From Chloroflexota bacterium (GTDB taxonomy: Bacteria > Chloroflexota > Limnocylindria > Limnocylindrales > CSP1-4): a stretch of DNA of 6,253 nt. Under the pieces are notes generated by a model, which saw nothing but the letters and a program-made list of their open reading frames with translations, did not search any database and was not told the DNA's origin. The DNA lies in contig JADGQG010000116.1 in the NCBI GenBank assembly GCA_017882025.1, positions 1-6,253 of the forward strand, written 5' to 3'. Below are positions 1 through 5,584 of this stretch, piece after piece. Position numbers and translations under genes: made by a program. Numbering within the stretch: position 1 is the stretch's first letter; each line of letters starts with the position of its first letter.

Positions 1-1
1 C

Positions 2-409
2 CGGGAGGCGGAGATCGAGCGACGCTGGTACGTCGTCGACGCGACGGACGAGACGCTCGGCCGGCTCGCGTCGCGGATCGCCCGCGTCCTCGTGGGCAAA
101 CACAAGCCGACCTACAGCCCCAACCTGGACGGCGGCGATCACGTGATCGTGCTCAACGCCGGCAAGGTCGCCGTCAGCCGCGACAAGCTGGATGCGAAGG
201 TTTACGCCCGGCACAGCGGCTACCCGAAGGGGTACAAGGAGGAGACGCTCGGGCACCTGCTGGGACGTCGTCCCGAAGAGGCCGTCCGTCGCGCGGTGAA
301 GGGGATGGTTCCCCACACGCGGCTGGGTGCGCAGCAGCTCCGCAAGCTCAAGATCTACGCCGGCGCGGATCACCCCCACCAGGCGCAGCGGCCGGAACCG
401 CTGGCCTGA
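2..409 (+). CDS. rplM: 50S ribosomal protein L13 (5' partial)
   Basis: Large-subunit ribosomal protein L13, an early-assembling protein that binds 23S rRNA. The reading frame is open from base 2 to the TGA at 407-409, giving 135 residues. The true start lies upstream of the window; by alignment from memory with the 142-residue E. coli protein, about 6-7 N-terminal residues are missing. Visible family hallmarks are WYVVDA near the N-terminus, TLGRLASRIA, GKHKPTYSP, GDHVIVLNA, RRPEEAVRRAVKGM and the C-terminal LRKLKIYAG...HPHQAQRP block. The ATG at 92 lies inside the conserved GKHKP region and cannot be the real start. rpsI follows 16 bp downstream, the standard rplM-rpsI pair, so the two are almost certainly co-transcribed. 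The identification is secure. Confidence 0.97.
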   Translation, partial: REAEIERRWYVVDATDETLGRLASRIARVLVGKHKPTYSPNLDGGDHVIVLNAGKVAVSRDKLDAKVYARHSGYPKGYKEETLGHLLGRRPEEAVRRAVKGMVPHTRLGAQQLRKLKIYAGADHPHQAQRPEPLA

Positions 410-410
410 C

Positions 411-416
411 GAGGAG
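411..416 (+). promoter_or_regulatory. Shine-Dalgarno site of rpsI
   Basis: GAGGAG lies 9 bases before the ATG at 426 and decides the rpsI start. A second ATG at 418 is only one base from this site. It opens a three-codon frame (ATG CCC ACA TGA) whose stop overlaps the rpsI ATG, so it is too close to the site to be the normal start. Confidence 0.75.
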
Positions 417-425
417 CATGCCCAC

Positions 426-824
426 ATGACCATCCCGTCCTTCTTTCACGGGACCGGGCGCCGGAAGACCGCCGTCGCACGTGTCCGCCTCATCCCCGGC
501 GAGGGCGAGATCGTCGTCAACGGCCGGTCGCTGGAGCAGCACTTCGGCAACGCCGTCCCGGAGGGCGAGCTGCGCCTGCCGTTCCGCGTGACCGGCACCG
601 AGGGTCGCTTCAACGCCCTGATCAAGGTGGAGGGCGGCGGCGTGACCGGCCAGGCCGGCGCGATCCGCCACGGGATCGCCCGCGCCCTCCTGATGGTGGA
701 CCCGGACAGCAACCGCGTGCCGCTTCGGCAGGCCGGCCTCCTGACGCGCGACCCGCGGATGAAGGAGCGCAAGAAATACGGCCTGAAGCGGGCCCGCAAG
801 GCGCCGCAATACACGAAGCGCTGA
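426..824 (+). CDS. rpsI: 30S ribosomal protein S9
   Basis: Small-subunit ribosomal protein S9 (uS9), 132 residues, close to the usual ~130. It sits in the 30S head, and its C-terminal tail reaches the anticodon loop of the P-site tRNA. Visible motifs are GTGRRKTAVARV (residues 9-20), the S9 signature GGGVTGQAGAIRHGIARAL (70-88), and the basic C-terminus with KKYGLKRARKAPQYTKR. The tail ends in T-K-R rather than the more common S-K-R, a mild substitution. The ATG at 426 is chosen because it gives a normal N-terminus and has GAGGAG at good spacing; an in-frame extension upstream to 327 would overlap rplM and has no S9 homology. It is co-transcribed with rplM, and no clear U-tract terminator follows. 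Confidence 0.98.
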   Translation: MTIPSFFHGTGRRKTAVARVRLIPGEGEIVVNGRSLEQHFGNAVPEGELRLPFRVTGTEGRFNALIKVEGGGVTGQAGAIRHGIARALLMVDPDSNRVPLRQAGLLTRDPRMKERKKYGLKRARKAPQYTKR

Positions 825-879
825 GTCGACGGGCGTCCGACCTGGCGCCCGCACTGTCTCCAGCAGCTCCGCGCAAGCG

Positions 880-1833
880 ATGAGCGACGCTCTCTTCGAC
901 CGCTACCGGGAGGCACTCCGGGCCGGCCACGTGGCGGTCCTGCGTGGCAGGCTCGAAGATGCCGCAGCCTCGTATCGCGAGGCTGCGGCCCTCGCGAGCG
1001 ATCGCGCCGTGCCGCGCACTGCGCTCGGCTCCGTCGAGCTCCGGCTCGGCCAGCCGGAACGGGCCCTCGCCAGCTTTGACGAGGCGCTCGCCCTGGCGCC
1101 CGCGGAGGACGCCGCGCTCCTGGGCCGTGCCCAGGCGCTCGTGGTGCTCCAGCGGCCCGACGACGCCGCCGCGACGTTCGATCTTCTCGCCGACGCGCGC
1201 CGAACGGCCGGGAAGTGCTCGGATGCCTGCGACGCGCTCCGACGCGCCCTGGAGATCCAGCCGACGGCGGGGCGCCGACAGCGCTACCAGGAGCTGACCG
1301 ACGAGCTCCGGCAGGCCGTCGGGGACGCCGAGGCCGAACGAGCGCTCGCCCGTGCGCTGCAGTTTCTCGATGTCGATTCCGTCGAGCTATCCCCCGCAGA
1401 AGCGCCACCCGACGAGTCGTCCCACGAGGACGCGGCCGAGCCTGAGAAGACGCCCGACCCACCCGTGCCGCCCGACCGCGCCGTCGAGGGCGACGCGCTC
1501 GTGCTCGCGGCCGAGGAGGCGGCGGCCCGAGGCGACCCACGCGGCGCGGTGGCCGCAGCGATGGCCGCAGCACGTGCATTCCGCGCCGCGGGGCATCCGG
1601 TCGCGGCGCTCGACGCCTGCGATCGCGGTCTCGAGTCGGGGCCGGACGAGGTGGATCTCCACCTGCTGATCGCCGAGTTGGCATTCGAGCGCGGCGCGGT
1701 CGGGCCGGCCGGCGACACCTACCGCAACCTCCTGCGCCTCGTCGAGATCGACGGCGATGGTCCCGCTCGTGATCGCGTCCTCGCCGCCGCCAGGGCAACG
1801 TTCCCGAACGATCCCCGGTTCACCCCGGCCTGA
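880..1833 (+). CDS. TPR-repeat protein of unknown function
   Basis: A 317-residue, Ala/Arg-rich soluble protein without an obvious signal peptide or membrane segment. The N-terminal part shows about three to four degenerate tetratricopeptide repeats at roughly residues 8-41, 42-75, 76-109 and 110-127. They carry the typical pattern of small residues and A-x-x-x-F/Y-x-x-A-L-x-L-x-P endings, for example the segment around ALASFDEALALAP at 62-74. An acidic, proline-rich linker follows at about 165-202. A second helical block at about 203-290 looks like one or two more TPR-like units (GDPRGAVAAAMAAARAF, AGHPVAALDACDRGLE). TPRs usually serve as protein-protein scaffolds; no catalytic motif is visible, so no specific function is assigned. 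The ATG at 880 lies 55 bp after rpsI and lacks a good Shine-Dalgarno sequence. The frame is well supported by coherent repeats, whereas the long antisense frame here reads as low-complexity Arg-rich sequence. Confidence 0.85.
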   Translation: MSDALFDRYREALRAGHVAVLRGRLEDAAASYREAAALASDRAVPRTALGSVELRLGQPERALASFDEALALAPAEDAALLGRAQALVVLQRPDDAAATFDLLADARRTAGKCSDACDALRRALEIQPTAGRRQRYQELTDELRQAVGDAEAERALARALQFLDVDSVELSPAEAPPDESSHEDAAEPEKTPDPPVPPDRAVEGDALVLAAEEAAARGDPRGAVAAAMAAARAFRAAGHPVAALDACDRGLESGPDEVDLHLLIAELAFERGAVGPAGDTYRNLLRLVEIDGDGPARDRVLAAARATFPNDPRFTPA

Positions 1834-1913
1834 CGTCCCGCCGACCGTGCGCCGGTTCGCCGAACAGCACCACGCGGACAGGGCAGCGAGACAAGGCTCG
1901 GCGGTCCAGGCCG

Positions 1914-1923
1914 GCACCGGTGC
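1914..1923. promoter_or_regulatory. 10-bp perfect palindrome overlapping the cdaA -10 region
   Basis: GCACCGGTGC is a perfect inverted repeat that covers the TG of the extended -10 element of cdaA. A repressor or activator bound here would affect initiation, so it is a candidate operator. Short GC-rich palindromes arise by chance in such DNA, so confidence is low. The rest of the 105-bp gap (1834-1938) shows no U-tract terminator and no riboswitch-sized structure. Confidence 0.25.
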
Positions 1924-1929
1924 TACACT
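1921..1929 (+). promoter_or_regulatory. Extended -10 promoter of cdaA, near-leaderless
   Basis: TGCTACACT matches the extended -10 form TGnTAnnnT, with the hexamer TACACT at 1924-1929. The cdaA ATG begins at 1939, so a start site 7 bases after the hexamer would fall at about A1936, giving a leader of only about 3 bases. No convincing -35 hexamer is seen around 1899-1907 (GC-rich), as tolerated by extended -10 promoters. No Shine-Dalgarno sequence precedes the ATG, which agrees with leaderless or near-leaderless translation. This is an inference from sequence only. Confidence 0.55.
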
Positions 1930-1938
1930 CACCGAACG

Positions 1939-2913
1939 ATGTCGCAGCTCCTCGGGTCGCTGGTTGGACAGATCCGACCGATCACGCTCGTCGACATCGG
2001 GATCACCGCGCTCGTCATCTACTGGCTGTTCAGCCTGATCCGGGGCACGCGCGCGGTCCGTCTCGTGATCGGCGTCAGCGTCATCCTCGCGATCTACGCG
2101 GTCGCCCAGGCTGTCGGGCTGCGCCTGTTCACCCAGCTCCTCCAGGCGGGCGCCGTCGTCGGCCTCTTCGCGCTCGTGGTCGTCTTCCAGCCCGAGCTGC
2201 GCCGCGCCCTGGAGCGGATTGGGCGGGTCGGATCGTTTGCCTGGCTCGTCTCGCCCGCGGACCAGCGGCAGGCCGAGCAGATGGCCGCGGCCGTCGCGCA
2301 CGCGGCGACACGCCTGGCGGGCGCCCGCTGCGGGGCCCTGATCGTCGTGGAACGGGACACGGGCCTCGAAGAGATCGCCGAGACCGGCGTGATGGTCCAC
2401 GCGGATCTCTCCGCCGATCTTCTGGAGGCGATCTTCACGCCGCGTGGCGCGCTCCACGATGGCGCCGTGATCATCCGCGACATGACCATCGTTGCCGCCG
2501 GAGCTGTCCTTCCGCTCGCCGAGACGACGCTCCAGACGGAGCGCTTCGGGACGCGGCACCGGGCGGCGCTCGGGATCACGGAGCAGACGGACGCGCTCGT
2601 CGTCGTGGTCTCGGAGGAGTCTGGACAGGCGAGCGTCGTGGAGCGCGCGCGGATCCGCCGGAATCTTGACGAGCCACAGCTCGTGCGCGCGATCATGGCG
2701 TTGATGCTCCCGGAGCGTGCCGCCGGAGTTGCGCTTCGCGGGCGGTTTCCGTCGCGGACCGGGCGCGGATCGGTCGCGCTGGGGCCGGGAGCGCTGCGCC
2801 GCGCCGCGCTGGGCGAGCGCGGGCGCGCGGTTCGCCGCGGCGACGAGCCGGAGCTCGTTGTCGGCGAGGTGCGCGACGACGCGGACCACGCCGCTGCCGG
2901 GACGGGTCGCTGA
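1939..2913 (+). CDS. cdaA: Membrane diadenylate cyclase CdaA (c-di-AMP synthase)
   Basis: Makes cyclic di-AMP from two ATP at the cytoplasmic face of the membrane. c-di-AMP controls potassium and osmolyte transport and cell-wall homeostasis in bacteria that use it. The 324-residue protein has three N-terminal hydrophobic helices at about 17-36, 40-60 and 66-84. These are followed by the conserved F-Q-P-E-L-R-R-A-L-E segment (83-92), typical of the CdaA/YbbP family. The DAC (DisA_N) domain spans about 110-260 and carries both catalytic motifs: DGA at 174-176 and RHR at 206-208 in GTRHRAALG, plus a SEESG segment at 225-229. Residues from about 261 onward extend past the usual family end (B. subtilis CdaA is about 273 residues): 10 Arg in 261-300, then an acidic stretch at 301-316. 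It is the first gene of the cdaA-cdaR-glmM-glmS cluster. DisA is excluded because membrane helices are present and no helix-hairpin-helix DNA-binding part is seen. Confidence 0.95.
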   Translation: MSQLLGSLVGQIRPITLVDIGITALVIYWLFSLIRGTRAVRLVIGVSVILAIYAVAQAVGLRLFTQLLQAGAVVGLFALVVVFQPELRRALERIGRVGSFAWLVSPADQRQAEQMAAAVAHAATRLAGARCGALIVVERDTGLEEIAETGVMVHADLSADLLEAIFTPRGALHDGAVIIRDMTIVAAGAVLPLAETTLQTERFGTRHRAALGITEQTDALVVVVSEESGQASVVERARIRRNLDEPQLVRAIMALMLPERAAGVALRGRFPSRTGRGSVALGPGALRRAALGERGRAVRRGDEPELVVGEVRDDADHAAAGTGR

Positions 2914-2918
2914 ACACC

Positions 2919-4202
2919 GTGCGTCGGATCGTCCGCTTCGTCTTCCGTAACTGGCCGCTCAAGCTGGCGGCGATCGTCCTCGCCACTCTCCTGTACGCGG
3001 GGCTCATCGTCTCCGCCAGCGCGGAGACGTTCCCGGGACATATCGCGATCCAGGTTCTCAACCAGCCGGGCAACGCCTTCATCATCGGCAACCTCGACGA
3101 CGTCACGTTAATCCGTTATCTCGCGATCGGCACCAACCGCCCGATCGTCACCACGGCCAGCTTCACCGCGACCATCGACCTCGCCAGCGTTCCGGTCGTG
3201 GCCGGTTCGCCGCCCGTGAGCGTTCCCGTCATCGTCCGCGCCACCGACCCGGGCAGCATCCAGGTGATCGACTTCAGCCCGTCGCGGATCCAGGTCCGGC
3301 TTGACCCGCTCGTCACCAAGACAGTCCTCGTGCAGGTCGCCCACGGGACGGTTCCCGAGGGCCTCGACGTCCGCGAGCCGGTCGTCTCCCAGGAGAGCGT
3401 GACGGTGTCCGGTCCGGACTCCTCGGTCGTGCTCGTGGCCGCGGCCGAGGCGCGCGTCCGGATCCAGCCGTCCGGCATCGACATCAACCAGGTCGTGGAC
3501 CTCGTGGCCGTCGACGCACGCGGCGCCGTGGTCCCGACGGTCGAGCTGCTGCCCAGCTCGGTCCGGGTGACGATCCAGATCGGCAGCCAGCTCGCGACAC
3601 GGGCCCTGCCCGTCAACCCCATCGTGGCGGGCAGCCCGGCTGCTGGAGTGGTGGTCGCGGGGATCACGGCCGCGCCGCAGCTCGTGACGGTCGAGGCCGA
3701 GTCGGCGGTGCTCGCCACGCTCGTGAAGATCGACACGCAACCCGTGTCGATCGCCGGCGCGACGGCCGACGTCGTCGCCGATGTCAAGCTCGACCTCCCG
3801 CCCGGCGTTTCCGCCCTCGGGGTCACCACCGTCCGGGTGACCGTGTCGCTCCGCCCGCAGCTCGGTACACGGTCATTCCAGTTGGGAGTCGGGTTGCGCA
3901 ACGCGGATCCGACAACCCACTACGATCTGGGCGCCGGCCAGGTTGTCGTTACCGTCGGCGGTCCGCTCACGGCGCTCAATGCGCTCAATGGGGCCGCGCT
4001 CGTGGCGACCGTCGACGTGGCGGGGCTGAGCCCGGGCACGCACACCCTCGCGGCCGACGTACGGTTGCCGACCGGCCTGACCGTCGTCGCAGGGTCACCC
4101 CCGGAGGTCATCGTCATCGTGACCCCCGCGCCAACGTTGTCGCCGTCGCCCACCCCAACCTTGTCGCCGTCGCTCGCGCCAACCCCTTCCGTTGTGCCGT
4201 GA
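2919..4202 (+). CDS. cdaR: YbbR-domain protein, CdaA regulator CdaR
   Basis: Likely extracytoplasmic regulator of the cyclase CdaA, anchored by one N-terminal membrane helix. The 427-residue product starts with a short basic segment, then NWPLKLAAIVLATLLYAGL (about 11-29) with a hydrophobic stretch to about 34; N-W-P-L-K-L-A is the typical YbbR opening. About four YbbR repeats of some 88 residues follow, near 37-130, 134-221, 225-312 and 315-402. They are Val/Ile-rich beta-type sequence with recurring endings such as SSVRVTIQI and VTTVRVTVSLRP. The last 25 residues are a Pro/Ser/Thr tail of 8-residue repeats. The start is GTG at 2919, five bases after the cdaA stop, with only a weak upstream GACGGG, so translational coupling is likely. 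In Firmicutes, CdaR binds CdaA and tunes its activity; the same role is inferred from gene order and domain type. Confidence 0.92.
   Translation: MRRIVRFVFRNWPLKLAAIVLATLLYAGLIVSASAETFPGHIAIQVLNQPGNAFIIGNLDDVTLIRYLAIGTNRPIVTTASFTATIDLASVPVVAGSPPVSVPVIVRATDPGSIQVIDFSPSRIQVRLDPLVTKTVLVQVAHGTVPEGLDVREPVVSQESVTVSGPDSSVVLVAAAEARVRIQPSGIDINQVVDLVAVDARGAVVPTVELLPSSVRVTIQIGSQLATRALPVNPIVAGSPAAGVVVAGITAAPQLVTVEAESAVLATLVKIDTQPVSIAGATADVVADVKLDLPPGVSALGVTTVRVTVSLRPQLGTRSFQLGVGLRNADPTTHYDLGAGQVVVTVGGPLTALNALNGAALVATVDVAGLSPGTHTLAADVRLPTGLTVVAGSPPEVIVIVTPAPTLSPSPTPTLSPSLAPTPSVVP
3972..3989 (+). repeat. 9-bp tandem duplication inside cdaR
   Basis: GCGCTCAAT occurs twice back to back, encoding an A-L-N-A-L-N pair at about residues 352-357 in the fourth YbbR repeat. 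It is in frame and leaves the gene intact. It is a small slippage-type duplication or chance. Confidence 0.6.
4131..4197 (+). repeat. 24-bp tandem repeat encoding the Pro/Ser/Thr tail of CdaR
   Basis: Units begin at 4131, 4155 and 4179, exactly 24 bases apart. The first 19 bases of units 1 and 2 differ at one position (CCAAC[G/C]TTGTCGCCGTCGC), while unit 3 is degenerate and cut short by the stop codon. They encode PTLSPSPT, PTLSPSLA and PTPSVVP. The tail lies beyond the last YbbR domain, so it should be outside the membrane and flexible. A wall-spanning or glycosylated role is possible but not shown. Confidence 0.8.
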
Positions 4203-4204
4203 CG

Positions 4205-5536
4205 ATGGGACGACTCTTTGGCACCGACGGGATTCGCGGGATTGCCAATGTCGATCTCCGGCCGACGATGGCCTACGCCCTTGGGCGGGCCACCGCCCAT
4301 GAGCTCGTGGGAGCGGGCGGGAGCCTGGTCCTGGGCCGTGACACGCGGCGTTCCGGGCAGATGTTCGTCGCCGCGATCGCGGCCGGGGCCGCCAGCATCG
4401 GCGCGGACGTGCACGACGCGGGCGTGCTCCCCACGCCGGCGCTCGCATACCTGGCGGGGACCGGGTCGTTCGCGGCCGGGATCATGGTCTCGGCCTCCCA
4501 CAACCCGGCCGACGACAACGGACTCAAGGTTCTGGATGGCCGCGGCCTCAAGCTCGACGACGCGGAGGAGGATCGCCTCGAACAGCTCATCTGGCGGACC
4601 GAGGAGCTGGGTGGCCCGCGAAACGGCGGGATCGGTCGGATGGTCGAGGCGACGGCACTCGTGGACCGCTACCGGGCCGATCGGCTGCGCCTGGCCACTG
4701 CGACGCAGTGCCGCCTCCATCTCGTGCTCGACTGCGCGAACGGGTCCGGCGGTGTGACCGCCCCGGAGATCCTCATTGCGACGGGAGCCCGGGTGGACGT
4801 GCTCCACAACGATCCGGATGGGGAGAACATCAACGTTCGCTGCGGCGCCACCGCGCCCGCCGACCTGGCCGAAGAGGTTGTCGCCCGGGGCGCCGACCTG
4901 GGCTTCGCGCTCGACGGCGACGCCGATCGCCTCGTGGTCGTCGACCGTCACGGGCAGGTCGTCGACGGCGACCAGCTGCTGGGGCTCTGCGCACTCGATC
5001 GCCTGGCCCGGGGCGCGCTCAACGGCGGGATCCTCGTCGTCACCGTCCTCTCGAATGGCGGCCTCGAGGCGGCCCTCGGCGCCGCGGGCGGGCAGGTGGT
5101 CCGGACGCCGGTCGGGGACAAGTACATTCTCGAGGGGATGCAGGTGACCGGCGCGAACCTCGGCGGCGAGAAGAGCGGCCACGTCATCGTCCTGGACCAC
5201 TCGACGTCGGGCGATGGGCTGGTGACCGCGCTCGAGGTCCTCGGGATCGTCGGCCGGACCGGCCGTCCGATCGACGACCTGGCGGCCCAGGTGCCGCTCT
5301 TCCCCCAGGAGCAACGCGCCATCCACGTTCGTCACAAGGAGCAGTGGGAGGCGGATCCCGAGCTGCGGCGCGCGATCGCCGCCGCGGAGGCTCGCCTCCC
5401 AATCGGCGGACGCATCCTCGTTCGACCGTCGGGCACCGAGCCCGTGCTTCGCGTCATGGTGGAGGGCCCGGACCCGGAAATGGTCAGCGTGCTCGCCGAC
5501 GAGCTCGCGGCGCTGGCGGGCGACCGCCTAAACTAG
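4205..5536 (+). CDS. glmM: Phosphoglucosamine mutase
   Basis: Converts glucosamine-6-phosphate to glucosamine-1-phosphate in the cytoplasm, the step before GlmU makes UDP-GlcNAc for peptidoglycan. The 443 residues match the usual ~445-450 length. All active-site elements of the alpha-D-phosphohexomutase family are visible: N-terminal RLFGTDGIRG (3-12), the phosphoserine loop SASHNP with catalytic S98, the metal-binding DGDADR (237-242), the sugar-recognition GEKSGH (321-326) and the phosphate-binding RPSGTEP (407-413). The GEKSGH form favours GlmM over phosphomannomutase. ATG 4205 is chosen because family members begin M-G/A-R-L-F-G-T-D-G. An in-frame GTG at 4199 would add two residues and overlap the cdaR stop as GTGA. 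Neither start has a clear Shine-Dalgarno sequence, so translation is probably coupled to cdaR. In Firmicutes, GlmM also binds and inhibits CdaA. Confidence 0.96.
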   Translation: MGRLFGTDGIRGIANVDLRPTMAYALGRATAHELVGAGGSLVLGRDTRRSGQMFVAAIAAGAASIGADVHDAGVLPTPALAYLAGTGSFAAGIMVSASHNPADDNGLKVLDGRGLKLDDAEEDRLEQLIWRTEELGGPRNGGIGRMVEATALVDRYRADRLRLATATQCRLHLVLDCANGSGGVTAPEILIATGARVDVLHNDPDGENINVRCGATAPADLAEEVVARGADLGFALDGDADRLVVVDRHGQVVDGDQLLGLCALDRLARGALNGGILVVTVLSNGGLEAALGAAGGQVVRTPVGDKYILEGMQVTGANLGGEKSGHVIVLDHSTSGDGLVTALEVLGIVGRTGRPIDDLAAQVPLFPQEQRAIHVRHKEQWEADPELRRAIAAAEARLPIGGRILVRPSGTEPVLRVMVEGPDPEMVSVLADELAALAGDRLN

Positions 5537-5568
5537 CCCGGCGGCCATCGAGGTCCGGTTGGCGCAAC

Positions 5569-5573
5569 GGAGG
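5569..5573 (+). promoter_or_regulatory. Shine-Dalgarno site of glmS
   Basis: GGAGG lies 11 bases before the ATG at 5585 in the 48-bp gap after glmM. It supports the start that places the catalytic Cys directly after Met. No -10/-35 promoter is evident in this gap, so glmS is probably read from the upstream transcript. Confidence 0.7.
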
Positions 5574-5584
5574 CACTCGACGGC

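Noticed and set aside
418..429. Three-codon leader peptide before rpsI
   Set aside because: ATG CCC ACA TGA overlaps the rpsI start as ATGA, but the ATG is one base from the Shine-Dalgarno site, too close for efficient initiation; most likely chance.
446..1798. Long antisense open frame (450 codons) opposite rpsI and the TPR gene
   Set aside because: It reads as low-complexity Arg/Pro/Ala-rich sequence and overlaps rpsI, a certain gene. Such frames arise from GC-rich codon use on the other strand.
1864..1874. Short inverted repeat GTTC/GAAC in the TPR-cdaA gap as a terminator
   Set aside because: The stem is only 4 bp with a 3-base loop and no T-run; not enough to support a terminator.
1834..1938. 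c-di-AMP (ydaO-type) riboswitch upstream of cdaA
   Set aside because: The 105-bp gap is too short for this class, and the predicted promoter sits at its 3' end, leaving virtually no leader RNA.
1387..2889. Long antisense open frame (500 codons) opposite the TPR gene and cdaA
   Set aside because: It lies across the well-supported CdaA catalytic domain, and its product is charged low-complexity sequence with no recognisable domain.
3920..5335. Long antisense open frame opposite cdaR and glmM
   Set aside because: The + strand encodes full GlmM motifs across this region; the antisense product has no coherent domain and reflects low stop-codon frequency at high GC.
5537..5584. glmS ribozyme/riboswitch
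   Set aside because: The gap is only 48 bp, too short for the ribozyme core, and it contains an ordinary Shine-Dalgarno site.
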